A stretch of 64,000 nucleotides of DNA from an uncultured Poribacteria bacterium (GTDB lineage: Bacteria; Poribacteria; WGA-4E; WGA-3G), in contig OX639992.1 of the NCBI GenBank assembly GCA_951828515.1, positions 3,326,217 through 3,390,216 on the forward strand, read 5' to 3'. The position numbers and the translations under genes are program-made. Numbering within the stretch: the stretch's first letter is position 1; every line of letters begins with the position of its first letter. The notes below the pieces were generated by a model. The model worked only from the letters and a program-made list of their open reading frames with translations. It was not told the DNA's origin and searched no databases. This document shows positions 48,166 through 56,828 of the stretch, piece by piece.

Positions 48166-50762
48166 ATACGTTGGACCGCTATCTGGAAGCACTCAAGGAG
48201 GCGCGCCAGAAAGCCGATGAATGGGCGGCCCTATTATCATCAAAAGAGATTTCGGATACTTTGGGTGAGACTGCTCTTGCAGTCACCAGAGATGTAGAGA
48301 ATTATCCGCATCAAGCATGGGAACGCTTGCGAAAAGCATCGGTATTACCGGGCATTGCAGATGCGCAAGGACAAAACCTAATTCCAGAACACATTTCGCG
48401 TGAGAGTACCGCTGGTGAACCGATTCCGCATGTGTGTCTGAAAGTCCCGACAGGTGGCGGGAAGACCCTGTTAGGTGTGGAGGCAGTCCGGCACTTGAAA
48501 CTCGGTACAGGTTTTGTGCTCTGGCTTGTCCCAACCAAAGCCATCTATACACAGACGTGGGACGCTTTTCGCAACAAAGAGCATCCGTATCGACAAATTC
48601 TGGAGCGTGCTTCCGGTGGACGCGTCAAGTTGCTCCAAAAAGACGACAGATTCACAAAGCAGGATATTGAGAACCATCTCTGTGTGATGCTCCTCATGCT
48701 CCCCGCCGCAAACCGGAACCGAAATAAGGAGTTCCTCAAGATCTTCCGAGATAGCAGCGGCTACGCATCGTTTTTTCCCGTTGAGGATGACGTGCGGGAG
48801 CATCAGGCACTCTCAGAAAAACATCCTGACCTTGAAACGGCAGGAGATGATCAAACCGCGCAACCCCGGCTTGCCAGAAACCCCAAAGACACGCTCATCA
48901 AACAGAGCCTTTTTAACGTCCTGAAACTGCTCCATCCAACAGTGATTTTAGATGAAGCACATAAGGCTTACGGAAGTCCTGACATGGTCCGTAATAAAGG
49001 CTTTGTAGAATCGGTAAATCGGCTCAATCCTCGTTTTGTCTTGGAACTCTCCGCGACGCCGAAACTCGGCATCAGCAACATCCTCGTCAACGTTTCCGGT
49101 CTCGCCTTGAAGGAAGAGGAGATGATTAAACTCCCGATTCAACTCCGAAATTTCCCGAATTCAGATTGGAGATATACGCTTGCGCAGACGAAGGTAGAAC
49201 GCGATAGACTTGAAGAGGTAGCAAAGCAATTTCAGCAAGCGGAAGATCGCTATATCCGTCCTATTGCCGTGATTCGTGTGGACCGCACCGGCAAAAACCA
49301 GCGCGACGGTGTGAAGGTCCACGCCGAGGATGCTCGCGAAGAACTCATTGATGCATTGGGTGTTCCAGCCGAACAGATCAAGGTGAAATCGTCGGAACAA
49401 GATGAACTTTCGGGAATTGACCTCATGAGTCCGTTCTGTCCCGTCCGCTATATCATCACGAAAGATGCCTTGAAGGAGGGATGGGATTGTCCGTTTGCTT
49501 ACCTCCTTGCCCTTCTCGACAACACCACGGCAGCGACGGCGATGACGCAACTCATCGGGAGAGTGATGCGCCAACCCTATGCCCGTGTCACAGACCGCTC
49601 GGAACTGGATAGTTGTTATATTTTTTCCTACAATCAGAAAGTCAAGACGGCGGTCGCGAATGTCAAGAAAGGATTAGAGGCAGAAGGGTTAACAGGATTA
49701 GGCGACTTTGTTGAAGGGACAGGGGTAGAGCGTGTTCAACGAACTATTGGACGTAAACAGGGATACCGTGATGTAGACATTTTTTTACCGCGTGTCCTTC
49801 ATAAACAAGGACGAAACTGGCGAGAACTCAATTACGAACGTGACATTCTCAGCGTAATTGACTGGCATCAACTCGGTCCGGTAGCACCTATCAATTTAGG
49901 CGAGGCGGCACAACTTCAGGAGATCCGTGCCACTATTCACCTCCAAGACGAAGCGGTAATTGATAAAAAGTTGCAAGAGAGTGCGGCACACAACTTGGAG
50001 GTAGCGTTTTTCGTTCGGCGACTCGGCGATGTGCTGCCGAATCCATGGCACGCCGCACGCATCGTGAAAGCAACGCTTGCTGCCTACCGTGAAGAAGGTG
50101 TTGACGAAGAAACGTTGTATACACACCGTTTGTACCTTTCGGAGTACCTGAAACGTCGTTTGCACAATCGCGTTGATAAACTCGCTGAGATCGTATTCAG
50201 AGAAAAGTTGGAAGCCCGGAAAATCCAGTTTAACCTACAAACAGATGGTGCGTTAAACTATGAGATGGAAAAAACGCTTGTGGTCAGCCTTACACCTGAA
50301 GCAAAACCGATGACGCATCCACACGGCGATCCGTTACAACAGAACCTTTTTGAAAAAGTATTTGAAGCAGAATTTAATAATCTGGAAACAGATTTCGCGC
50401 TCTACTTAGACAAACAGAACGCAATTCAGTGGTGGCACCGCATCGCCGCGAAACAGGGCTATTTCTTACAAGGGTGGCGACGCGACCGCGTCTACCCCGA
50501 TTTTATTGCGTGTCTCCAACGGAGTGAAACGGGACCACAACGGCTCTGCCTCTTTGAAACCAAGGGGCAGCACCTTGAAGGGAATAGCGACACTACCTAT
50601 AAACAGCAGCTGATCGCAACCTTAGAAACAGTATATCGAAACGCTACACAGCACGGCACGATGGATATCACCGCACCTAATAACAAAACGATGTCTTTCC
50701 GCATGCTATTTGAAGACTCATGGCGTGAGACGGTGAATGAGACAATAGCGGATGTTTATTAG
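48132..50762 (+). CDS. type III restriction Res-like helicase-nuclease
   Basis: An 876-residue SF2 helicase fused to a nuclease. Walker A PTGGGKT at about residues 106-112, Walker B DEAH at about 275 (ILDEAHKAYG), ELSATPK (motif III) and MTQLIGRVMRQPYARV (motif VI). A C-terminal PD-(D/E)XK-like part has YPDFIACLQRS near 788 and LFETKGQHLEGN near 808. Architecture and size match type III Res subunits, which translocate along DNA and cut near the methylation site. The start at 48132 follows the end of the nuclease-like gene by 44 bp. Confidence 0.9.
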   Translation: MELKDYQQQALDTLDRYLEALKEARQKADEWAALLSSKEISDTLGETALAVTRDVENYPHQAWERLRKASVLPGIADAQGQNLIPEHISRESTAGEPIPHVCLKVPTGGGKTLLGVEAVRHLKLGTGFVLWLVPTKAIYTQTWDAFRNKEHPYRQILERASGGRVKLLQKDDRFTKQDIENHLCVMLLMLPAANRNRNKEFLKIFRDSSGYASFFPVEDDVREHQALSEKHPDLETAGDDQTAQPRLARNPKDTLIKQSLFNVLKLLHPTVILDEAHKAYGSPDMVRNKGFVESVNRLNPRFVLELSATPKLGISNILVNVSGLALKEEEMIKLPIQLRNFPNSDWRYTLAQTKVERDRLEEVAKQFQQAEDRYIRPIAVIRVDRTGKNQRDGVKVHAEDAREELIDALGVPAEQIKVKSSEQDELSGIDLMSPFCPVRYIITKDALKEGWDCPFAYLLALLDNTTAATAMTQLIGRVMRQPYARVTDRSELDSCYIFSYNQKVKTAVANVKKGLEAEGLTGLGDFVEGTGVERVQRTIGRKQGYRDVDIFLPRVLHKQGRNWRELNYERDILSVIDWHQLGPVAPINLGEAAQLQEIRATIHLQDEAVIDKKLQESAAHNLEVAFFVRRLGDVLPNPWHAARIVKATLAAYREEGVDEETLYTHRLYLSEYLKRRLHNRVDKLAEIVFREKLEARKIQFNLQTDGALNYEMEKTLVVSLTPEAKPMTHPHGDPLQQNLFEKVFEAEFNNLETDFALYLDKQNAIQWWHRIAAKQGYFLQGWRRDRVYPDFIACLQRSETGPQRLCLFETKGQHLEGNSDTTYKQQLIATLETVYRNATQHGTMDITAPNNKTMSFRMLFEDSWRETVNETIADVY

Positions 50763-51087
50763 AGTAGGTGTGCTCTGTGTGTTGTTTGGTTGTATGAAGG
50801 TGTATTCACTCGGATGGGTTTAAAAAAGGAGTTGGCGAGCAGCAGAGAGGATGCGCTTCTGGAGTTTCCTCGCTGTGCTCTGCCAAATCTCCTTTTATAT
50901 TTAATTTTAATATGACTGAAATCATAATGACGTATGATATATGAATGGATTTCAATCATATTTTAATTATACATCAATTAATTCGGTTTTGCAAAAAAAA
51001 AATACAATTTTTGTATTAAATTTTGTAAAAAAATCTTATTTTGATGGATTTTATGCAAAAAATGCGCTTTGAAAGGAGAGTTCCCGA
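50763..51087. other. AT-rich gap between convergent genes
   Basis: About 325 bp with no gene and an AT-rich core (50880-51060). An imperfect inverted repeat of 12 bp (TATGACTGAAAT at 50911-50922 and ATTTCAATCATA at 50949-50960) and poly-A/T runs are present; these may act as terminator or binding site. It separates res from the unassigned 1008-residue protein. Confidence 0.45.
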
Positions 51088-54000
51088 CTATGCCAAGGCG
51101 TAAACACCGCGCTGAACCCTTATGATCTCGCCCGTTTCCACAAGATGGGTGAGTTCGTTTTTAATGGAACCCGGATTCCCCTGGATTGATTCAAGGATTT
51201 CAGATGTTGTTTTCTCTCCATCCGAGAGCAGTTCAAAAATCTGCACGTGAAATGGAATCCGCTCGATTTTACTGCCCCTCAACCTCATCAAGATACGATT
51301 CGCTTGCGACTTAGAAACCCCAAGCAAATATTCAATGCGTTCTCGACTCCAAGATGCATCCATGTTTGCGTATTCAGCCTCGTACCCCTCGCGTATCCGA
51401 ATCGTCTCTGAAAGTTCATCCAATCCGTCAGCGATTTCAAAGTCTTCCCAATCGAACAATTCCGTCTCTGGTGCATCGGTGACAGTGGGTATCCGTAAAG
51501 CTGTGTTGAGAATCAACGTTTTATCTGATGCCTCATTGAATCCAGCGATATGGATAATTTGTGTCAGGGTGCCTACAGCATTCTGTTCGTAGAGTTCCTG
51601 TATCCGTTCATCTTCAAATTGATAAGGGTTCATTGTTAAGTTATAATTTAACGGCTCCGCTTGGTTTCCAAACAGTATTTTCGCTTGTTCCCAGATGAAT
51701 TGTGGGGGCCAATAGGGCGTGCCAACGATCCAGACAACATCAGCAGCCTCAAAGATGGATCGTAGAGCATTGATGCGGTTGTCGTAAACGTCAGCAGTTT
51801 CAAAAGTGGGTCGCAAATCCTCGGGGTGTGCCGGGGTGTCTTTGATGAGATCATAGTAGCTGATAATTTTATCAAAAACATTTTTCAACATTATTGCCGC
51901 GCTTGTGCTCGAGATAACGACATGATTGCGATCCGGAAGCCGCTTCATTTCTTGATGGATGCCGCGAAAAAATCGACTCGCAATTTCAGAAAGGCTAAAC
52001 ACGTCCCAATTAACCTCGTAGTTTGCGATTGCATAGGAGATATGCGGTGCACTCCGCAGCTGAAAAGCCTGATTCCCTGAAAGCGATGTTTTTTGCGATT
52101 CAACCCGTCTTACCGAAACAGTCTCTTCAGGAAACGCTTCTTTGAAATAATCTTCTGAGAATGCTGGCGATATGAACACAAGCTTCTGAATTGTTTGATG
52201 AATCCTTGGTGGTAACCAGAACCGCAAAATCCCATCATTGACAAACATCGGAGCATCGATATCGCGCGTGTAATACCCAAAAAATGTCTTCAACTGATGC
52301 CATAACGTCCACTCCGGGTCGCGGTACACATTTGGAATCTTCGCTATGTTTTCTGGGATCGATATATCCAACATCCCAGGCTGGATCGCACTATCAGTAT
52401 CTGTTGCAATCCTGCTACCCTCTTTATCTGTACAATTTACCTGACACATCTGCTGAACAATGCTATCTTCTAACCCTTCAAACGCTTGAACAACAGTGCG
52501 AATCCGCTTAGCGATATCGCCATGTTGACTGTCTGTAATCCGAATAGCATTCAGCATTGTTTTCGCGAATTGACCCAACACCGCACCACTCCAATTAATG
52601 AGCCAGCCTTCAAGGATTTCGGAGGACAGATGATACTTTGAAAAGAGCTTCGTGAGTTGGGATTCAGAATCATTCGTGATACAGGTCTGGTTGGGAACAA
52701 TCAACGCATCTACAAACGCCGCATACCGTCGATCCAGAAAGAGATTCGGAATTTCTGATACAATGACCTGCTTCTCCTTGAGCGTCTCGAATTGAGAAAG
52801 ATACCCGCGTTCTTGACACGCGTCATAAACGGGACAACTCGGGCAGATACTTTTATTTGGATCACCGCCTTTCTGCTCTAATATATCACATCTTTCGGCA
52901 TCTTCGCAGACGTTCTGATACGCAAAAGGGTTCTGCATCCGTTTAGCAATCGATATCCACTGCGCCTGCCCCCAACGATAGTTTCTCGGTTTCCAACGTG
53001 CTACTGAAACACCCAGCCCTTCATAATACCGCTCTGCCTCTTCAGCATCATGTGCGGTATTAGTGTTGATCCATATAGGTTCAGTATCAAGAAACGTGGC
53101 TTCGATTTCACGTTTTTTTTCAGTGCTTATAGAGCCCGTCACAAGCCCAAGAATACGTTCCTCACCTTCAGAGAGGTTTCTCTCATCCTTCGCCGTATCG
53201 GGTTCCACTTTTTCAAGGAGCGGTCTTGGTCGTTTAATTCCGATCGGACTTACCTCGTTGCGTCGTACCGCAAGGCTACTTTCATTCACAATTTGCTCTG
53301 TTTCTAACGATTCTATGACACCGAAATCGTCGAAATCCTGTGTATCCACGAGCACTTCATCCGTCGTATCTAATTCCGATGTCGGGGCGGATTCATGTAG
53401 GAACTCTCGTAAGACATCAAGAAACGCAAAAAGCACGTCTTTAGAAATGGTGGGCGGGTCTAATAAGTTACCCGTAAGAATCTCATAGCGAGCATCCCAG
53501 CGAGTAAAGTCTTTATCCCCAATGATCCTAACATACACATCACGATCGTGCTGGTGGTTTGTATCAGGTAGATGCTTATGAACATACTGCTTGGCATCCG
53601 TAGTATGCGGATGAAGATAGTCCGGCACTCGACACGAAAACCGCAAACCTCCACGCCTGAGTAAGGTAAGTAGCGGATTCATAACGGCGTTGACGAGCGC
53701 GTCCACACATGCAACAACTGCATCAGGTGCGTCTCGGATCGCTTTGTAGGTGAATTCGATGTCGTGCCAGTTCGCGCCGTCGCGTGCAGATGGCATTCCT
53801 GTGTAGACCTGAATACCCCAAGACGAAAACCATCGTCTCGGCTCCCAGTTGAATGTGCCTTGTCGTCTTAAAAGGCGCGTGCCGCCACGGTACACTGGAC
53901 CCTGATCAAATTCCGGTGCCTGTCCAATCGGCATGAACGAAATATCTGCTTGTTCAAGGTCATGCGAAAGCAACGGATACTGACGCGCACAATAAACAAT

Positions 54001-54114
54001 ATAGTGGTAAGGGTACTCACCGTGCAATGTGGGTGAGACAATCGTCTCCCGTTGGTGCAGCTCTTTTCCTCGCCGTTCATGGCACTGTTGGATAATATCC
54101 TTTACAGATTCCAT
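51088..54114 (-). CDS. 1008-residue unassigned protein with cysteine cluster and winged helix
   Basis: A large protein that I do not recognise. It starts at ATG 54114 with GGAG ten bases upstream. A cluster of cysteines at about residues 405-432 (CEDAERCDILEQKGG, then ICPSCPVYDACQERGYLSQF) resembles an Fe-S or zinc module, followed by a stretch KQVIVSEIPNLFLDRRYAAF. That layout is reminiscent of Fe-S helicases or primase-helicases, but no Walker A GxGKT or clear DEAD box could be found. The C-terminus (about 920-1005) forms two winged-helix-like units (EYLLGVSKSQANRILMRLRG, TSEILESIQGNPGSIKNELT). It lies on the opposite strand to the RM island with its own strong promoter, next to AT-rich flanks. 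Confidence 0.7.
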   Translation of the reverse strand: MESVKDIIQQCHERRGKELHQRETIVSPTLHGEYPYHYIVYCARQYPLLSHDLEQADISFMPIGQAPEFDQGPVYRGGTRLLRRQGTFNWEPRRWFSSWGIQVYTGMPSARDGANWHDIEFTYKAIRDAPDAVVACVDALVNAVMNPLLTLLRRGGLRFSCRVPDYLHPHTTDAKQYVHKHLPDTNHQHDRDVYVRIIGDKDFTRWDARYEILTGNLLDPPTISKDVLFAFLDVLREFLHESAPTSELDTTDEVLVDTQDFDDFGVIESLETEQIVNESSLAVRRNEVSPIGIKRPRPLLEKVEPDTAKDERNLSEGEERILGLVTGSISTEKKREIEATFLDTEPIWINTNTAHDAEEAERYYEGLGVSVARWKPRNYRWGQAQWISIAKRMQNPFAYQNVCEDAERCDILEQKGGDPNKSICPSCPVYDACQERGYLSQFETLKEKQVIVSEIPNLFLDRRYAAFVDALIVPNQTCITNDSESQLTKLFSKYHLSSEILEGWLINWSGAVLGQFAKTMLNAIRITDSQHGDIAKRIRTVVQAFEGLEDSIVQQMCQVNCTDKEGSRIATDTDSAIQPGMLDISIPENIAKIPNVYRDPEWTLWHQLKTFFGYYTRDIDAPMFVNDGILRFWLPPRIHQTIQKLVFISPAFSEDYFKEAFPEETVSVRRVESQKTSLSGNQAFQLRSAPHISYAIANYEVNWDVFSLSEIASRFFRGIHQEMKRLPDRNHVVISSTSAAIMLKNVFDKIISYYDLIKDTPAHPEDLRPTFETADVYDNRINALRSIFEAADVVWIVGTPYWPPQFIWEQAKILFGNQAEPLNYNLTMNPYQFEDERIQELYEQNAVGTLTQIIHIAGFNEASDKTLILNTALRIPTVTDAPETELFDWEDFEIADGLDELSETIRIREGYEAEYANMDASWSRERIEYLLGVSKSQANRILMRLRGSKIERIPFHVQIFELLSDGEKTTSEILESIQGNPGSIKNELTHLVETGEIIRVQRGVYALA

Positions 54115-54306
54115 GTGAGGGGATCTCCATCAGAAAACGTAGGTTATTAGGTTTTCAGGAACCTTAAAAAAACGAGTTGAGAAAGTCGTGTGAAAAATGT
54201 GAACTTAACGCCGTTTGTGAGAGGATGAGGGAAAAGTATCTCGCTACCATCTCTTTCTCAGGTTTGTTGCTCCGGATGGAGTAGGGGTCGTCACACGATT
54301 AAAACC

Positions 54307-54335
54307 ATTATACTATAAAAGCGATGAATTGTCAA
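54307..54335 (-). promoter_or_regulatory. consensus promoter of the 1008-residue gene
   Basis: On the minus strand TTGACA (54330-54335), 17-bp spacer and TATAAT (54307-54312), both perfect consensus. The leader to the ATG at 54114 would be about 185 nt. Confidence 0.75.
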
Positions 54336-54366
54336 ATACATCTTTATTAGATGTCTCAATATTGCT

Positions 54367-54395
54367 TTGCAAGCGTCCCCAAAAAGTGGTATAAT
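54367..54395 (+). promoter_or_regulatory. sigma70-like promoter of argG
   Basis: TTGCAA (54367-54372), 17-bp spacer and TATAAT (54390-54395), about 33 nt before the ribosome site of argG. It is divergent from the promoter of the 1008-residue gene in the same gap. Confidence 0.75.
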
Positions 54396-54434
54396 TCCAT
54401 CATAGTTTAATACACAATACCTTGGAGACTGCTT

Positions 54435-55673
54435 TTGAACATTGATACATTAAAAGGAAAAACGGTTGGTGCGGCTGTTTCGGGTGGCTTAGATAGTTGT
54501 ACCATCACGAAATGGTTGGTCGATAACGGGGTCAAGGTCGTCTGTTTTACGGCGGACCTCGGACAACCTGACGAACGGGACGTTTCTGAAATTCGGGAAC
54601 GGATGTTGGCATGCGGGGCTGAAGATGCTATTATTGTCGACGCGAAAGACGCCCTTGCGGAAGCAGGCATCCGCCTCGTCCAGTGTCAAGCCATGTATGA
54701 AGGTGGGTATTGGAATACGACTGGCATTGCAAGACATGTCACCGTGAAAGCACTCCTGCCAGAGATGGAAAAACGCGGCATTGCTATCTTAACGCACGGT
54801 GCAACCGGTAGAGGCAACGATCAGGTGCGGTTTCAACTCGCTACCAATATGCTCAATCCACACTTTGCTGTCTACGCACCCTGGCGAGACCCGAACTTCC
54901 TCAAAGTGTTCGGGGGTAGGAAAGAGATGATAGACTTCTGCCAAGCGCACAGCCTACCGATTACTGCTACACACGAAAAACCTTACTCAACCGACGCGAA
55001 TCTGCTGGGACTTACACATGAAGCTGGACGACTTGAGTCACTGAAAACTCCGGCAAGTTTTATTACCCCGGGCATGGGAGTCCATCCAAAAGACGCGCCT
55101 GATGACGTGGAGCACTTTACGGTCACCTTTGCACGCGGGACACCTGTTGAGGTTAACGGGAGTCCTGTCACACCGCTTCAGAGTCTATTAGAGGCAAATC
55201 ACATCGGTGGACGCAATGGTGTCGGGATCGGCATTCACACCGTTGAAAACCGATTTGTCGGGATTAAAAGTCGTGGTGTTTATGAATCTCCGGGAATGGA
55301 ATTGCTTGGGAAGTGTTACGAGTTTCTGCTACAGTTGATTTTAGACAGACGCGCTCGTCGGCACTTTGATGACGTAGCCGTCACGATTGCGGAACAGATA
55401 TATCAAGGATACTGGTTTGATGCGGCGACACAAGCACTATTGGCTTCTATTGAACCGATCACTCACTTAGCGAGTGGGACCGTTACAGTTGCACTCTACA
55501 AAGGGAACGTCGCGTTCTATGCCGCAGGCGGAGCACCGCATTCGCTCTATTCTGAAGAGACAGCGTCTATGGAGGCGATTGGCAATTTCGATCACGCCGA
55601 TTCAGAAGGTTTCTTAGCAGTCCTTGGTGTAGGGGCACGGGCATCGGCTGTCGCGGGACAGACAGAGGAATAG
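54435..55673 (+). CDS. argG: argininosuccinate synthase
   Basis: Condenses citrulline and aspartate in arginine synthesis. 412 residues with the ATP-loop AAVSGGLDSCTITKWL, the ILTHGATGRGNDQVRF signature and the substrate-binding region EKPYSTDANLLGLTHEAG. Length is typical. The start is TTG at 54435, with GGAG eight bases upstream; no ATG is available in frame near it. It is a single-gene unit with its own promoter and ends 4 bp from the convergent moxR stop. No other arginine genes are in the window. Confidence 0.97.
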   Translation: MNIDTLKGKTVGAAVSGGLDSCTITKWLVDNGVKVVCFTADLGQPDERDVSEIRERMLACGAEDAIIVDAKDALAEAGIRLVQCQAMYEGGYWNTTGIARHVTVKALLPEMEKRGIAILTHGATGRGNDQVRFQLATNMLNPHFAVYAPWRDPNFLKVFGGRKEMIDFCQAHSLPITATHEKPYSTDANLLGLTHEAGRLESLKTPASFITPGMGVHPKDAPDDVEHFTVTFARGTPVEVNGSPVTPLQSLLEANHIGGRNGVGIGIHTVENRFVGIKSRGVYESPGMELLGKCYEFLLQLILDRRARRHFDDVAVTIAEQIYQGYWFDAATQALLASIEPITHLASGTVTVALYKGNVAFYAAGGAPHSLYSEETASMEAIGNFDHADSEGFLAVLGVGARASAVAGQTEE

Positions 55674-55677
55674 ACGT

Positions 55678-56670
55678 TTAAGGCACTTCAATCTTTGCGA
55701 TAACTTGCGAAATGATGCTTTCAACGTCACGTCCGTCTGCCTCTGCTTCGTAACTGATAATGACCCTGTGTCTTAGAACGTCCATGCCGACTGCATGGAT
55801 GTCTTCAGGGGTAACGTAACCGCGTTGAGAGAGGAATGCTCGCGCCCTCGCCGCAAAGGCAAGAAAAATGGTCGCACGCGGTGAGGCACCGTATTCAATT
55901 AACGTGCTGAGTTCATCTAACTGATACGCTTCCGGCGCGCGCGTCGCACACACCAAATCGACAATATAATTCTCTAACTGCTCTGCCATATAGATGTTTC
56001 TGACTATCTCTCGGAATCGGATAATATCTTCCGGGGAAATCACGGGTTGAATGGAAGATATCTCTTCAGTCGTCATTCGTCGGAGAATTTGCAATTCCTC
56101 TGAATGCGACGGATAGTTAACCTTAATCTTTAGCATAAATCTATCCATTTGCGCTTCGGGAAGCGGATAGGTGCCCTCATGCTCAATCGGGTTTTGGGTC
56201 GCCAGAACGAGAAACGGATCGTCAAGTGGATAGGTCGTCCCGCCAATTGTTACTTGCCGTTCCTGCATCGCTTCAAGTAAGGCGCTTTGCACTTTGGCGG
56301 GTGCACGATTTATCTCATCTGCGAGGATAATGTTGGCGAAAACAGGTCCTTTTTTCGTGTAAAAATCACCCTTTTGTTGATCGTAGATGAGTGTACCAAC
56401 GAGGTCGGCTGGGAGCAGGTCGGGTGTGAACTGCAGACGGCTAAAAGAAGCATCAATCGTCTGGGCAAGGGCACTCACAGCAGTCGTCTTTGCGAGTCCG
56501 GGTACGCCTTCAAGTAGAATATGCCCGTTGCAGAGCAACCCTATCACCAGCCCCTCTAATAACGCCTTTTGCCCGACGATGACTTTTGCTGTCTCTGTGA
56601 GGATCTGCTGTATAAGCCCACTATCCGCTTGGATACGGGCATTCATCGCTTCTAAATCGTAGTTTTTCAT
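55678..56670 (-). CDS. MoxR-family AAA+ ATPase
   Basis: A 330-residue MoxR-type AAA+ ATPase with Walker A LLEGVPGLAKTTAVSALAQT, Walker B NIILADEINRAPAKVQSALL, VLATQNPIEHEGTYPLPEAQ (the sensor 1 region), LDRFMLK-like DRFMLKIKV and sensor 2 YGASPRATIFLAFAARARAF. MoxR proteins act as chaperones in assembly of complexes, often with VWA proteins. A VWA-domain gene lies 1.6 kb upstream in the same direction, with a sulfatase gene between. The usual DUF58 partner is missing. Confidence 0.95.
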   Translation of the reverse strand: MKNYDLEAMNARIQADSGLIQQILTETAKVIVGQKALLEGLVIGLLCNGHILLEGVPGLAKTTAVSALAQTIDASFSRLQFTPDLLPADLVGTLIYDQQKGDFYTKKGPVFANIILADEINRAPAKVQSALLEAMQERQVTIGGTTYPLDDPFLVLATQNPIEHEGTYPLPEAQMDRFMLKIKVNYPSHSEELQILRRMTTEEISSIQPVISPEDIIRFREIVRNIYMAEQLENYIVDLVCATRAPEAYQLDELSTLIEYGASPRATIFLAFAARARAFLSQRGYVTPEDIHAVGMDVLRHRVIISYEAEADGRDVESIISQVIAKIEVP

Positions 56671-56677
56671 TTTTTAA

Positions 56678-56826
56678 TGGCTATCAGCCGTCAGATGTTT
56701 TGCTTAGATGTTTCCCCAGATTGCTACGCAACCCTTTCAGCCGTCGGTTAAGAGGTTCTCATTTAACAAAATCTCTTGTGCCTGATTGCTGATTACTGAC
56801 TGCTGACTGCTTCTTTGCTGACTGCT
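56678..56826 (-). repeat. palindromic repeat, intergenic copy of the nuoL insert type
   Basis: On the minus strand repeated CAGTCAGC-type units, then AAGAG .. CCTCTTAACCGACGGCTGA and CATCTGACGGCTGATAGCC. The same order of parts is present in nuoL at 7155-7248. It fills the gap between moxR and the sulfatase gene. Confidence 0.65.
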
Positions 56827-56828
56827 AT

